Source: Williamsia herbipolensis (lineage in GTDB: Bacteria > Actinomycetota > Actinomycetes > Mycobacteriales > Mycobacteriaceae). From it: a DNA stretch of 64,000 nucleotides. Both the position numbers and the translations under genes were made by a program. This document shows, one piece after another, positions 34,168 to 43,081 of this stretch (the stretch's first letter is position 1; every line of letters starts with the position of its first letter). The notes under the pieces are model-generated. The model was not told the origin of the DNA and ran no database searches. It saw nothing but the letters and a program-made list of their open reading frames with translations. The stretch lies in NCBI RefSeq assembly GCF_000964005.1, contig NZ_JXYP01000011.1, forward strand, positions 213,869-277,868. The letters are read 5' to 3'.

Positions 34168-35877
34168 TCAGCCGCCGGAGGCGATGACGGCCTCGATGTT
34201 GCGCTCGGCGAGGGCGGTGATCGTCAACGACGGGTTCGCCGTCCCGGTGGAACCCGGGATGAGCGCGCCGTCGACGACGTACAGGTCGCGATAGCCGTCG
34301 ACACGACCATGGGTGTCGGTGGCGCGGCCGAGCACGACACCGCCGAGCGGGTGGGCGGTGAAGCGGGTGTTCACGTCCTTCGCCAACGGCCCTGCGCCGA
34401 CACCGATCCCGCTGCGTTCGGCGATGCGGGAGTGCACCGCACGCAACGCGTTCTCGACGTCGCGGTTGCCACCCCGCGGCCACCGCAGGTCGACCTGTCC
34501 CGTGGAGCGGTCGAGCACGAATCGCCCACGGGTGCCGTCGAGCACCATGCCGAGTGAGCCGATCAGCGACAGGTCGACCGGGTTCCCGGGTACGTACCAG
34601 TTCTCCAGCGACACAGCGGTTCCGGTGGATTCGTCGACGATCCGCGTGGCCGACGGTGACGCCTGGACGAGACCGTTCGCGCGGAGATCGGGCCCGCGCA
34701 CCAGGGCGGCGTCGCCGTTGGTGCCCCAGCCCTCGCCGACCGCGCCGCTCAGGTCCGGCAGGGTGCCGGTGTCGCGGGCGCGGACCAGAAGGGCCGAGGT
34801 CCCCATCGATCCGGCGCCGAGGAACTGGCGCCGACAGCCGATGGTGCGGTGACGGATCACGGTGCCGTCGGGTGCGAGTTCGGCGACGGTGATGACGAAT
34901 CCGGTTGCGTCGCGACCGATGTCGATGGCCTCGTGGCGGGGGTGGATGCGTACCCGTCCGGTGGCCTCGGCCTGTCGGAGGTAGGTCGATCGGAGGTCGT
35001 TCTTGCTGCCGTCGGCGTTGCCGAGGTTCGATTCACCGATGATCGCCGAAGGCCGCACGGCGCCGCGGAGTTCGGCGCGCACGATGTCCCAGTTCCAGAT
35101 GCCGTCGATGCGCTGCAGAGCGTGTCCGGCGCGACGGGCCTCGGCGTCCCACACCCGCGCGTGTGTGAAGGGTCCCGATGCCAGCACGTCGCCGGGCATC
35201 GGCGATCCGCCCAGACCTCGAAGCGCCCGGGCGTAGTACGGGGTCATCGCGTCGTGATCCAGGGTGGAGCCGAACACCGCCTCGAAGAAGCGACGTTCCG
35301 GGCGTACGAGGGCGCCGGTGAACACGAGTGATCCGCCGCCGACGCCCGCACCCCGCCACACCTCGAGGTCGCCGTGCTCGGTGGCCTCGAGCACTCCGCC
35401 GAAGGAGTCGACGGGGACCTGGGGCAGTCCGGTGAGCGGGACGGGGTTGACGGTGCGGCGCCAGTAGCCGCGCCCGTCGGGCAGCACGTCGTTGGCGAAG
35501 ATCGCGCGGTGCGGGTCGATCGGCCAGCGGGAGCCGCGTTCCAGCACGGTGACGTCGAGTCCGGCCTGTCCCAGACGTGATGCGGTGACGGCGGCCCCGA
35601 ACCCGGTGCCCACCACGATGGTGTCGCTGAACGCGGGCGCCGGCGGCACCCGGCGGTAGATCTCGGGGACCAGCGCACGGTAGGCGGGCTCGCCGATGGG
35701 CGAGGCGACGGCTCGGGCAGCCACCGAACCCACGGCTGCGGTGGCAGCGACACCGGCGGCGGCCCGCGTCGCCCCGTGATGAACGCACGTCTGTCGAGCA
35801 CTGATGGACCCCCCGGCCGCTGATGGGTGCGGCGGTTCCGCACTCGTGTCCGCGGCCGCCACGGCGGGGCTCGTCAC
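34168..35877 (-). CDS. GMC-type cholesterol-oxidase-like flavoenzyme
   Basis: This 569-residue FAD enzyme has TIVVGTGFGAAVTASRLGQAGLDVTVLERG (FAD Rossmann motif), RGAGVGGGSLVFTGAL, QFLGAGSMGTSALLVRA, and a C-terminal block THPLGG-like (TAHPLGGVVLGRATDTHGRV) followed by DGALIPGSTGTANPSLTITALAERN. These match cholesterol oxidases of the GMC group, which oxidise and isomerise 3-beta-hydroxysterols. The N-terminal ~75 residues are Ala-rich with a hydrophobic stretch but no twin arginine, unlike secreted cholesterol oxidases, so export is uncertain. The start taken is GTG 35877; a shorter start is possible. It is convergent with purB. Confidence 0.82.
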   Translation of the reverse strand: MTSPAVAAADTSAEPPHPSAAGGSISARQTCVHHGATRAAAGVAATAAVGSVAARAVASPIGEPAYRALVPEIYRRVPPAPAFSDTIVVGTGFGAAVTASRLGQAGLDVTVLERGSRWPIDPHRAIFANDVLPDGRGYWRRTVNPVPLTGLPQVPVDSFGGVLEATEHGDLEVWRGAGVGGGSLVFTGALVRPERRFFEAVFGSTLDHDAMTPYYARALRGLGGSPMPGDVLASGPFTHARVWDAEARRAGHALQRIDGIWNWDIVRAELRGAVRPSAIIGESNLGNADGSKNDLRSTYLRQAEATGRVRIHPRHEAIDIGRDATGFVITVAELAPDGTVIRHRTIGCRRQFLGAGSMGTSALLVRARDTGTLPDLSGAVGEGWGTNGDAALVRGPDLRANGLVQASPSATRIVDESTGTAVSLENWYVPGNPVDLSLIGSLGMVLDGTRGRFVLDRSTGQVDLRWPRGGNRDVENALRAVHSRIAERSGIGVGAGPLAKDVNTRFTAHPLGGVVLGRATDTHGRVDGYRDLYVVDGALIPGSTGTANPSLTITALAERNIEAVIASGG

Positions 35878-36013
35878 CTCCGGTGTGACCGCGTGGACAC
35901 ATCCTCACCATGAATCTGACATGCCGCCAATTCAGATGGGTCGAAGTGACGAGTCGGTGGTCGGGGCGCGGATGTGACGCCGGTCGGTCGGCATCGGTGA
36001 GTGTGGTCGGCGT

Positions 36014-36541
36014 CTACCCCGCGACCCCAGCGCGATCGGCGACGCCGGCGATGAACTGGGCCTGTCCGATGTGCAGCGTGATGTCGTTGACGACGCTCAC
36101 CAGTCGGACCCCGGCGGTGACCGGCGGGTCCCAGTTCTCGTCGACGACCCGCTCGATCTCGTCGGCATCGACCCCGCGGACGTAGTCCAGCGTGGCGGAG
36201 TGCACGGCATGGAAGTACCCGGCCAACGTGGCGCCGTCGCCGGGCACCGCGGCGACCTCGTCGCTGGACTGTCCGTAGCCGGTGGCCCAGTCGTCGAAGG
36301 GGAGGTCGAACCGGTCGCGCCACTGCGGCCATACCTGATCGCGGCCCGACAGCCCGGTGATGTGGTCGTCGACGACCCGCGCCGAGTGCCAGATGAGCCA
36401 GGCGATGGTGTTCGCGTCGGCGTCGATCCGGTGTGTGAGCACCGCGGGATCGGCGTCGTCGGTCAGGGAGGAGACGGCGTCGTCGACACGGGTGAACGCG
36501 TCGACGAGGATGTCGTGCAGGGCGGTGGCGTCGTCGGCCAT
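36014..36541 (-). CDS. DinB-superfamily protein (DUF664-like)
   Basis: This 175-residue helical-bundle protein has the mycothiol-dependent-transferase look: NTIAWLIWHSARVVDDHITGL, then YFHAVHSATLDYVRG, and VVNDITLHIGQAQFIAGVAD carrying the third His. The metal-binding histidines are in place. In actinobacteria such proteins conjugate or isomerise with mycothiol; the substrate is unknown. It is divergent from purC with 113 bases between. ATG 36541 gives the conserved terminus. Confidence 0.8.
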   Translation of the reverse strand: MADDATALHDILVDAFTRVDDAVSSLTDDADPAVLTHRIDADANTIAWLIWHSARVVDDHITGLSGRDQVWPQWRDRFDLPFDDWATGYGQSSDEVAAVPGDGATLAGYFHAVHSATLDYVRGVDADEIERVVDENWDPPVTAGVRLVSVVNDITLHIGQAQFIAGVADRAGVAG

Positions 36542-36654
36542 GGTGGCTCCTCAGGGGTCGGTGTCATGGTCGGGCGATCAGTGCAACGCGCTGCCGGCGC
36601 CCCGCCATCCCCGGCGCGAGCGACCGACCACGGCGCGGCCACTAGCCTGAGGGC

Positions 36655-37548
36655 ATGCGTCCCACCCTCGAGTCGTACCGCCACGTGGCGTCGGGCAAGG
36701 TCCGCGAGCTCTACGAGATCGACGACGACACGCTGCTGATGGTGTCGTCGGACCGGATCTCCGCCTTTGACCACATCCTCACCACGCCCATCCCCGACAA
36801 GGGGCGGGTGCTGACCGCGATGTCGTTCTTCTGGTTCGACACCCTCGGCGTGCCCAACCACCTGGCCGGCAACGCCACCGACGAACGCATCCCGCGATCG
36901 GTCCTCGGGCGCTCGATGGTGGTGCGCAGGCTGCCGATGCTGCCCGTCGAATGCGTTGCCCGCGGGTACCTCACCGGATCGGGACTCCTCGACTACCGGG
37001 CGACCGGCGCGGTCTGCGGCATCGCACTGCCCACCGGCCTCGACGAGGCGTCGCAACTGCCCGAACCGATCTTCACGCCCGCGAGCAAGGCCGACCTCGG
37101 CGACCACGACGAGAACATCGACTTCGACGCCGTCGTCGGCAAGGTCGGGCCCGACGTGGCCCGGGCGGCCCGGGCGCTGACCCTCGACATCTACACGCGC
37201 GGCGTCGAACTGGCACGCGAGCGCGGGATCATCCTGGCCGACACCAAATTCGAGTTCGGCACCGACACCGACGGCGGTCTCGTGCTCGCCGACGAGGTGA
37301 TGACCCCGGACAGTTCCCGCTACTGGGACGCACAGACCTACACCCCGGGACAGGTGCAGCCGAGTTTCGACAAGCAGATCGTGCGCAATTGGCTCACCGG
37401 CCCCGATTCCGGGTGGGACAAGGCCGCCGACGGTCCGCCACCGCCCCTGCCCGACGATGTCGCCGAGCGCACCCGTCGCCGGTACATCGATGCCTACGAA
37501 CGTATCTCGGGTCTGTCGTTCGACGACTGGCCGAAGGAGGAGCAATGA
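36655..37548 (+). CDS. purC: SAICAR synthetase
   Basis: This 297-residue enzyme condenses CAIR with aspartate in purine synthesis. Motifs are [32 protein letters not shown] at the N-terminus, [13 protein letters not shown], and [32 protein letters not shown]. Length is typical of the single-domain form. It ends with an ATGA overlap with ptrB, as recalled for mycobacteria (purC-ptrB). Confidence 0.96.
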   Translation: MRPTLESYRHVASGKVRELYEIDDDTLLMVSSDRISAFDHILTTPIPDKGRVLTAMSFFWFDTLGVPNHLAGNATDERIPRSVLGRSMVVRRLPMLPVECVARGYLTGSGLLDYRATGAVCGIALPTGLDEASQLPEPIFTPASKADLGDHDENIDFDAVVGKVGPDVARAARALTLDIYTRGVELARERGIILADTKFEFGTDTDGGLVLADEVMTPDSSRYWDAQTYTPGQVQPSFDKQIVRNWLTGPDSGWDKAADGPPPPLPDDVAERTRRRYIDAYERISGLSFDDWPKEEQ

Positions 37549-39653
37549 CCACCGCACCACAGGTTCCCGCCGCAAAGAAGGTCCCGGTCACCCGCGTCCA
37601 CCACGGCGACGAGGTGGTCGACGCCTACGAGTGGCTGCGCGAGAAGGACGATCCCGAGGTCATCGCCTTCCTCGAGGCGCAGAACGCGCTCACCGAGGCC
37701 GACACCGCCGAGCTGGCCGATCTGCGCACGGCGATCTACGGCGAGATCAAGGCGCGCACACAGGAAACCGACATGTCGGTGCCGTCGCGCCGGGGGAAAT
37801 ACTGGTACTACGCGCGGACGGTCGAGGGCAAGCAGTACCCACTGCGGTGTCGTGCGCCGATCGCCGGCGACGACGACTGGGACCCGCCGACGGTGTCGGG
37901 CGATGACCCGCTCCCCGGTGAACAGGTTCTGCTCGACTCCAACCTCGACGCCGAGGGAACCGATTTCTACAGTCTCGGCGCGTTCTCGGTGACCGACGAC
38001 GGCGATCTGCTGGCCTACAGCGTCGACGTCAAGGGCGACGAGCGGTACACGTTGCGGTTCAAAGATCTTCGCACCGGTGAGATGCTGGCCGAGACGGTCG
38101 AGAACACCGCGCCCGGGGCGACGTGGTCGCACGACGGCAGGCACATCTTCTACCTCACCGTCGACGACGCCTGGCGTCCCGACACCGTGTGGCGCCACGA
38201 TCTCGGCGCCGGTACCGACGATGTGAAGGTCTTCCACGAGCCCGACGAACGGTTCTGGGTCGGCATCGGCGGCACCCGGAGCGACAAGTACCTGATGATC
38301 GGGCTGGGCTCGAAGATCACCTCCGAGGTGCACGTCCTCTCGGCCGACGACCCGACCGGCGAGTTCCGGGTGGTGTGGCCGCGTCGCGACGGCGTCGAAT
38401 ACGACGTCGAGCACGCCGTCATCGGAGGCGAGGACCGGTTCCTCATCACCCACAACGAGAACGCCGAGAACTTCGAGCTGCTCGACGCCCCGGCCGACGA
38501 CCCCACCGACACCCGCGTCCTCGTCCCGCACGCCGACGAGATGCGCATCGAGGGTGTCGACGTATTCGCCGACCAGCTGGTGCTCAGCTACCGACGCGGC
38601 GCGACCCCGCGGATCTCCATCGCCGACATCCGCGACGTCTCGAGCGCGACCGAGGTGTCGTTCGAGGAGCTCACCTTCGACGAGCCGCTGTCGACGGCGG
38701 GCCTCGCCGGCAACCCCGAGTGGGCGGCGCCGCGCCTGCGCATCGGGTACTCCAGCTTCATCGAGCCCAGCGAGGTCATCGACCTCGACGTGCGCACCGG
38801 CGAGCGGATCCTGCTCAAACGGCAAGTGGTGCTGGGGGAGTACGACGCCGGTGATTACGAGCAGCGACGCGAATGGGTCACCGCCGCCGACGGCACGCAG
38901 ATCCCGTTGTCGATCGTGAGCCGCAAGGATGTGTCGCGGCCGGCGCCCACCCTGCTCTACGGGTACGGCTCCTACGAGGCGAGCATGGATCCCGGCTTCT
39001 CGATCGCCCGGCTGTCGCTGCTCGACCGCGGTGTCGTGTTCGTCATCGCCCACGTCCGCGGCGGCGGCGAGATGGGGCGGCACTGGTATGAGAACGGCAA
39101 GACGCTCACCAAGAAGAACACCTTCACCGACTTCGTCGACGCCGCGCGGCATCTCGTCGACACCGGCGCCACGACGCCGTCGCAGCTGGTGGGGGAGGGC
39201 GGCTCGGCCGGTGGCCTGCTCATCGGCGCCGTCGCCAACCTCGCTCCCGAGCTGTTCAGCGGCATCCTTGCCGTCGTCCCGTTCGTGGACCCGTTGACGT
39301 CGATCCTCGATCCGTCGTTGCCGCTGACCGTCATCGAGTGGGACGAGTGGGGCAACCCGCTCGAGAACGCCGAGGTCTACGAGTACATGAAGTCGTACTC
39401 GCCGTACGAGAACGTCGCGGCCGTGGCGTACCCCTCGATCCTGGCGATCACCTCGCTCAACGATACCCGCGTGATGTACACCGAGGCCGCGAAATGGGTT
39501 GCGCGTCTGCAGGACACCACCACGTCCGACAACCCGATCCTGTTGAAGACGGAGATGAGCGCCGGACACGGGGGCGTCAGCGGTCGCTACAAGCAATGGG
39601 AAGAAGTCGCCTTCGAACACGCCTGGGTCCTCCGCCAGACCCGAGCCATCTGA
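37545..39653 (+). CDS. ptrB: Oligopeptidase B (protease II), S9A family
   Basis: This 702-residue serine peptidase has an N-terminal seven-blade propeller (~70-410) and a C-terminal alpha/beta hydrolase. The catalytic part shows [44 protein letters not shown], the nucleophile in [12 protein letters not shown], the acid in SLNDTRVMY and the His in [16 protein letters not shown]. It cleaves short peptides after basic residues in the cytosol. It begins at ATG 37545 overlapping the purC stop. In M. tuberculosis the equivalent is split into two pieces (recalled); here it is intact. A 21-bp repeat array follows its stop. Confidence 0.93.
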   Translation: MTTAPQVPAAKKVPVTRVHHGDEVVDAYEWLREKDDPEVIAFLEAQNALTEADTAELADLRTAIYGEIKARTQETDMSVPSRRGKYWYYARTVEGKQYPLRCRAPIAGDDDWDPPTVSGDDPLPGEQVLLDSNLDAEGTDFYSLGAFSVTDDGDLLAYSVDVKGDERYTLRFKDLRTGEMLAETVENTAPGATWSHDGRHIFYLTVDDAWRPDTVWRHDLGAGTDDVKVFHEPDERFWVGIGGTRSDKYLMIGLGSKITSEVHVLSADDPTGEFRVVWPRRDGVEYDVEHAVIGGEDRFLITHNENAENFELLDAPADDPTDTRVLVPHADEMRIEGVDVFADQLVLSYRRGATPRISIADIRDVSSATEVSFEELTFDEPLSTAGLAGNPEWAAPRLRIGYSSFIEPSEVIDLDVRTGERILLKRQVVLGEYDAGDYEQRREWVTAADGTQIPLSIVSRKDVSRPAPTLLYGYGSYEASMDPGFSIARLSLLDRGVVFVIAHVRGGGEMGRHWYENGKTLTKKNTFTDFVDAARHLVDTGATTPSQLVGEGGSAGGLLIGAVANLAPELFSGILAVVPFVDPLTSILDPSLPLTVIEWDEWGNPLENAEVYEYMKSYSPYENVAAVAYPSILAITSLNDTRVMYTEAAKWVARLQDTTTSDNPILLKTEMSAGHGGVSGRYKQWEEVAFEHAWVLRQTRAI

Positions 39654-39670
39654 CCCCCCACCCCCACCCC

Positions 39671-39712
39671 GCCAGTTGGGCATGTAACGACCGCAGTTGG
39701 GCACGTGACGAC
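39671..39712 (+). repeat. 21-bp repeat array B (about two units)
   Basis: One 5'-truncated unit (39671-39686), one full unit (39687-39707) and five bases of a third make up this array. It lies 17 bases after the ptrB stop, in sense orientation, and ends two bases before the stop codon of the convergent AbiEi/DUF559 gene. The entry sequence CACCCCGCCAGTTGGGCA is identical to that of array C read on the minus strand. Confidence 0.92.
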
Positions 39713-39714
39713 GG

Positions 39715-40620
39715 TCACGCGGGTCGCGCCGCACGGGTCGATGATTCGTATCCCCGGATCGCGAGCTCTTCGGCGATCCGATCGGTGACCCCGTGGGGGT
39801 CGGCAGACATGCGCTCGCCGGTCACTCGCAAGGGTTCCCAGCCCAGATCGCGCGTTTTCATGTCGCGCCGCGAGTCGCGTGCGCGGTCTGCCGGGGACGT
39901 GTGGAAATCGACGCCGTCGTAGTCGATGCCGATCTTGTAGCGACGGTAGCCCAGGTCGAATCGTGCGATCTCGTGGCCGCGGTGATCAGTGATCACGATC
40001 TGCGACTCCGGGCGGGGGAGGCCGTGGCGGATCATCAAGAGGCGAAGCCAACTCTCCCCGGGTGACTCCGCCTTCGGGTCGATCAGGGCGGACAGCTCTC
40101 GCAGCTGACGTATTCCTTTGGTTCGTGGATGATCTCGCGCGTATGTCCACAGCTGTCGGAGGTCGAGATCGGTCTGCCTGGCGAGGTCGTCGAGGCGGCC
40201 GAGGGCACGCCAATCCGGGGTGCGACGCCCCAGGTCGTACGCGGTTCGGACGGGATTGGTGACCGCCAGACCGTCGATCATCATGACGTCGGCCGAATCG
40301 AGCTGGTCGGTACGGGTGACGCGGACGGAGTCGAACCTTCGGCCCTGTCCGTTCAGATCGCGGATCAACTCGATGTCGGGATCATGATCCACGTAGGTCA
40401 CCCCGTGGAGAATGGCCGCACTGATCCCGGCGACCACGGCTCCCGGTCCGGCTCGTAATGCTGCGGCCCTGATCAGGTCCTTCGCGCCGACCGCCACGGT
40501 CGGGTCAACGTAGACGCCGCGTTGGAGCCTGCGGAATTCACGTCGGACCGCCTTTGCGGCGGAGTCGGTGCGGATCAATGCGGATTCTGTTCCCCAGAAA
40601 GGGTGCTGCGTGCGTTCCAT
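39715..40620 (-). CDS. AbiEi-like N-terminal domain with DUF559/Vsr-like nuclease-fold C-terminus
   Basis: This 301-residue protein has two parts. The N-terminal half resembles AbiEi-type antitoxin/regulator proteins: RRLQRGVYVDPTVAV (winged-helix region), then AAALRAGPGAVVAGISAAILHGV, and VRVTRTDQLDSADVMMIDGLAVTNPVRTAYDLGRR. The C-terminal part (~205-290) has the DUF559 pattern SPGESWLRLLMIRHGLP...IDYDGVDFH, a restriction-endonuclease-like fold with a predicted Glu and two Asp. Many such solitary genes exist in actinobacteria without a partner toxin, and their role is unknown. No AbiEii-like gene is adjacent. The gene sits between 21-bp repeat arrays B and C. Confidence 0.8.
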   Translation of the reverse strand: MERTQHPFWGTESALIRTDSAAKAVRREFRRLQRGVYVDPTVAVGAKDLIRAAALRAGPGAVVAGISAAILHGVTYVDHDPDIELIRDLNGQGRRFDSVRVTRTDQLDSADVMMIDGLAVTNPVRTAYDLGRRTPDWRALGRLDDLARQTDLDLRQLWTYARDHPRTKGIRQLRELSALIDPKAESPGESWLRLLMIRHGLPRPESQIVITDHRGHEIARFDLGYRRYKIGIDYDGVDFHTSPADRARDSRRDMKTRDLGWEPLRVTGERMSADPHGVTDRIAEELAIRGYESSTRAARPA

Positions 40621-40688
40621 GGGTTGTTGGACGTCGGCGGGCGCGAGGTGGTTTCACCGATCTCGACGACGAGTCCGACGCGTCGAGT

Positions 40689-40847
40689 CCCCAACTGGGT
40701 CGCCAAGTGCCCAACCGCGGTCGTTACGTGCCCAACTGCGGTCGTTACGTGCCCAATCGCGGTCGTTACGTGCCCAACTGCGGTCGTTACGTGCCCAATC
40801 GCGGTCGTTAGTGCCCAACTGCGGTCGTTACGTGCCCAACTGGCGGG
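40689..40847 (-). repeat. 21-bp tandem repeat array C (about seven units)
   Basis: Read on the minus strand this is the same repeat as arrays A and B. Full units occupy 40704-40808 in five exact 21-bp steps, then a 20-bp unit with one base lost (40809-40828), a variant terminal unit, and a partial unit at 40689-40703. Units alternate between two forms, AACTGCGG and AATCGCGG on the plus strand. It lies between the AbiEi/DUF559 start (40620) and the exporter terminator (40905). This accounts for most of the 336-base gap here. Confidence 0.95.
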
Positions 40848-40904
40848 GTGGGCGGTCGGTGGAGCGGGGCGGTTGGGGCGGTCGGGTACCGGGGGCAGAG
40901 ATGA

Positions 40905-40937
40905 CACGAGCCCCGCCGGTGTGCGGCGGGGCTCGTG
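40905..40937 (-). terminator. Hairpin terminator after the MFS exporter gene
   Basis: A perfect 14-bp stem, CACGAGCCCCGCCG (40905-40918) with CGGCGGGGCTCGTG (40924-40937), has a 5-base loop and sits 19 bases after the exporter stop on the minus strand. Confidence 0.85.
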
Positions 40938-40956
40938 GGTCGAACGGGTCGGGCGA

Positions 40957-42432
40957 TCAGTGCATCATCACCGGGGCGGCCTTGACGGGCTCGCCGTTCT
41001 CGTCGACCGGGGTGGCGACGGCGATCTTCTTGCGGGGCAGGAAGAACGCCGGGACCAGACAGATCACGATGAGCACCACGGCGACGACGAAGGTGTCGCC
41101 GAACGCGCCGGCCGAGGCGCTCGGTGTCGGTGCGGCCAGGCCCTTGAGGTTGGTCGCGAGGATCACCGAGATGACCGCGGTGCCGATGGAGGCGGCGGTC
41201 TGCTGGACGACGTTGACCAGGGTCGAGCCGTCGGCGACGCTCTCGGCCTTCAGCGTGGCCAGTGCGGCCGACATCATCGGCATCATCGACATGCCCATGC
41301 CGAGACCCTGCACGAACAGCGCTCCGCCGAGCAGCCAGTACGAGGTGCCCGCTCCGAGGAACATGAACACGCCGAGACCGATCGCGATGAGCACGATGCC
41401 GGTGAGCACGAACTTGCCGGGGCCGATCTTGTCGGTCATGCGACCGGCGATCGGCATCGTCAGCATCGCGCCGAGACCCTGCGGCGCGACCAGCAGGCCG
41501 GCCATCAGCGTCGACTCGCCCCGCACGCCGATGAAGTACTGCGGGAACAGCAGCGACGCACCGAAGAACGCGATCAGGAAGAACGTGAACGTGACGACGG
41601 TGATGCTCAGCGTGCGGTTGCGGAACAACCTGAGATCGAGCAGCGGGGTCTTGCCGCGCAGGGCGTGGACCACGAACGAGACGATCAGCACCGCACCGAT
41701 CACCATCGGGATCAACACCTTCGCCGACATGAACGTGCCCTCGGAGTTCGACGACGAGACGCCGTAGAGGAACACCGCGAGGCCGGGGGACAGCAGCAGC
41801 AGTCCGACGAAGTCGAACGGGGGCTTGGACTTCTCCTCCTCGCCGTCGAGGATCCACGCCGAGTACGCGATGGCGAGGATGCCGATCGGGACGTTGATGA
41901 GGAAGATCCAGTGCCACGACACGAACTCGATGAGCACGCCGCCGAGGATCGGGCCGGCGATGGGTCCGAGCAGCATGGGGATACCGAGAACGGCCATGAT
42001 CGAGCCGACGCGCTCGGGACCCGCTGCGCGCGTGAGGATCATCATGCCGACGGGCATCAGCATGCCGCCGCCGGCGCCCTGCAGCATGCGGAACGCGACG
42101 AGCGATCCGATGTTCCATGCGAAGGCACAGAGGATGGAACCGAGCACGAACAGCACCAGCGAGGTGAGGTAGACGTTCTTGGTGCCGAAACGTGCTGTGG
42201 CCCAGCTCGAGAGCGGGATCACCGCGGCGAGCGCGAGGGTGTAGCCGGTGGCCGTCCAGGCGGCGTTGGCGGCGGAGGTGTTGAACACGTCCTGGAAGGT
42301 GTTCTGCGCCACGGCCACGACCGTGGTGTCGAGGATCGACATGATCGCGCCGAGCACGACCACGGCGGCGACCTTCAGGGTCCGGGCGTCGAGCCCCGAT
42401 CCCTGATCGGTCGATGGTGTCGAGGAGGTCAT
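40957..42432 (-). CDS. DHA2-family (EmrB/QacA) multidrug exporter
   Basis: This 491-residue major-facilitator protein has 14 predicted helices. Motif C-like MLLGPIAGPILGGVLIE and WHWIFLINVPIGILA are typical of the 14-helix drug:H+ antiporters. LDTTVVAVAQNTFQDVF near the N-terminus is the helix 1 motif. It would expel hydrophobic toxic compounds. The gene starts at ATG 42432, sharing one base with the stop of a MarR gene, so it is expressed under that regulator. The place after purC-ptrB matches emrB (Rv0783c) of M. tuberculosis as recalled. Confidence 0.92.
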   Translation of the reverse strand: MTSSTPSTDQGSGLDARTLKVAAVVVLGAIMSILDTTVVAVAQNTFQDVFNTSAANAAWTATGYTLALAAVIPLSSWATARFGTKNVYLTSLVLFVLGSILCAFAWNIGSLVAFRMLQGAGGGMLMPVGMMILTRAAGPERVGSIMAVLGIPMLLGPIAGPILGGVLIEFVSWHWIFLINVPIGILAIAYSAWILDGEEEKSKPPFDFVGLLLLSPGLAVFLYGVSSSNSEGTFMSAKVLIPMVIGAVLIVSFVVHALRGKTPLLDLRLFRNRTLSITVVTFTFFLIAFFGASLLFPQYFIGVRGESTLMAGLLVAPQGLGAMLTMPIAGRMTDKIGPGKFVLTGIVLIAIGLGVFMFLGAGTSYWLLGGALFVQGLGMGMSMMPMMSAALATLKAESVADGSTLVNVVQQTAASIGTAVISVILATNLKGLAAPTPSASAGAFGDTFVVAVVLIVICLVPAFFLPRKKIAVATPVDENGEPVKAAPVMMH

Positions 42433-42953
42433 CAGTCCACTTTCTGATGGTGCCGGTGAACGAACACCGGATCGGATTCGGACAGGTAGTCGCCGCTGAC
42501 TATCGAGTGCAGAGCGTCGTACAGGTTGGTGCGCAGTTCGGCGGGCAGCCGGCCGACGAAGTGCCGGAACTGCTCCTCCTTGCTGTCGAGATGGGCGTTG
42601 ACGACGGTGTGGCCCTCGTCGGTGAGGGACACCCGCTTGATGCGGCGGTCGTGGCTGTCCTCGCGTCGATCGACGAGTCCCAGGCCCACGAGCTTGTCCA
42701 CGTTGCGACCGGTGGCCGCGACGGACAGGTGCAACGCCTCACCGAGTTCGTTCACCGACAACGCCCGCCCGCGGCCCGCGAGGACCATGAGGGTGCGGAA
42801 GTGCGAGAACGAGATCTCGGTGTTGAACAGGCTGTCGAGCGCATCGACCTCGGCCGTGGTCATGAGGCGCCCGAGGAACTCGACGAGGACGTCGAACGTC
42901 TGTTCCGTGGACGCCGCGGTGTCCACGGAGGCGTCGGGGTCGGTGATGGTCAC
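42432..42953 (-). CDS. MarR-family regulator of the exporter
   Basis: This 173-residue winged-helix protein has SFSHFRTLMVLAGRGRALSVNELGEALHLSVAATGRNVDKLVGLGLVDRREDSHDRRIKRVSLTDEG, the MarR DNA-binding core with the Asp-Arg wing. The GTG at 42953 places the start 21 bases after a good inverted repeat; a TTG at 42977 would overlap that repeat. With almost no leader it may be leaderless. It should repress itself and the coupled exporter until a ligand binds. Confidence 0.9.
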   Translation of the reverse strand: MTITDPDASVDTAASTEQTFDVLVEFLGRLMTTAEVDALDSLFNTEISFSHFRTLMVLAGRGRALSVNELGEALHLSVAATGRNVDKLVGLGLVDRREDSHDRRIKRVSLTDEGHTVVNAHLDSKEEQFRHFVGRLPAELRTNLYDALHSIVSGDYLSESDPVFVHRHHQKVD

Positions 42954-42974
42954 CGGAAAAAGGTAATGCCCGCG

Positions 42975-43001
42975 CAACTATTGCCGCCACCGCAATTGTT
43001 G
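42975..43001. promoter_or_regulatory. Probable MarR operator
   Basis: CAACTATTGC (42975-42984) and GCAATTGTTG (42992-43001) pair at nine of ten positions with a 7-base spacer. The site is AT-rich in a GC-rich region and lies just upstream of the MarR start. Length and symmetry suit a MarR dimer. Confidence 0.7.
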
Positions 43002-43081
43002 TGACATGGCGCACGTCGGCCGGAAATCGCATGTGAGACGCGTCACGGACGTCGGGAGAGCCCCGTGACTACGCTCGTCCC

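Noticed and set aside
40689..40847. CRISPR array
   Set aside because: Units are contiguous 21-bp repeats with no spacers, and there is no cas gene in the window.
40522..42447. 641-residue plus-strand frame through array C and opposite the exporter
   Set aside because: Because the repeat period is a multiple of three, any frame can stay open through the array; the rest is a shadow of the exporter gene.
42975..43001. Part of the MarR coding sequence (TTG start at 42977)
   Set aside because: The stretch is an inverted repeat with operator features and the MarR family homology begins after GTG 42953.
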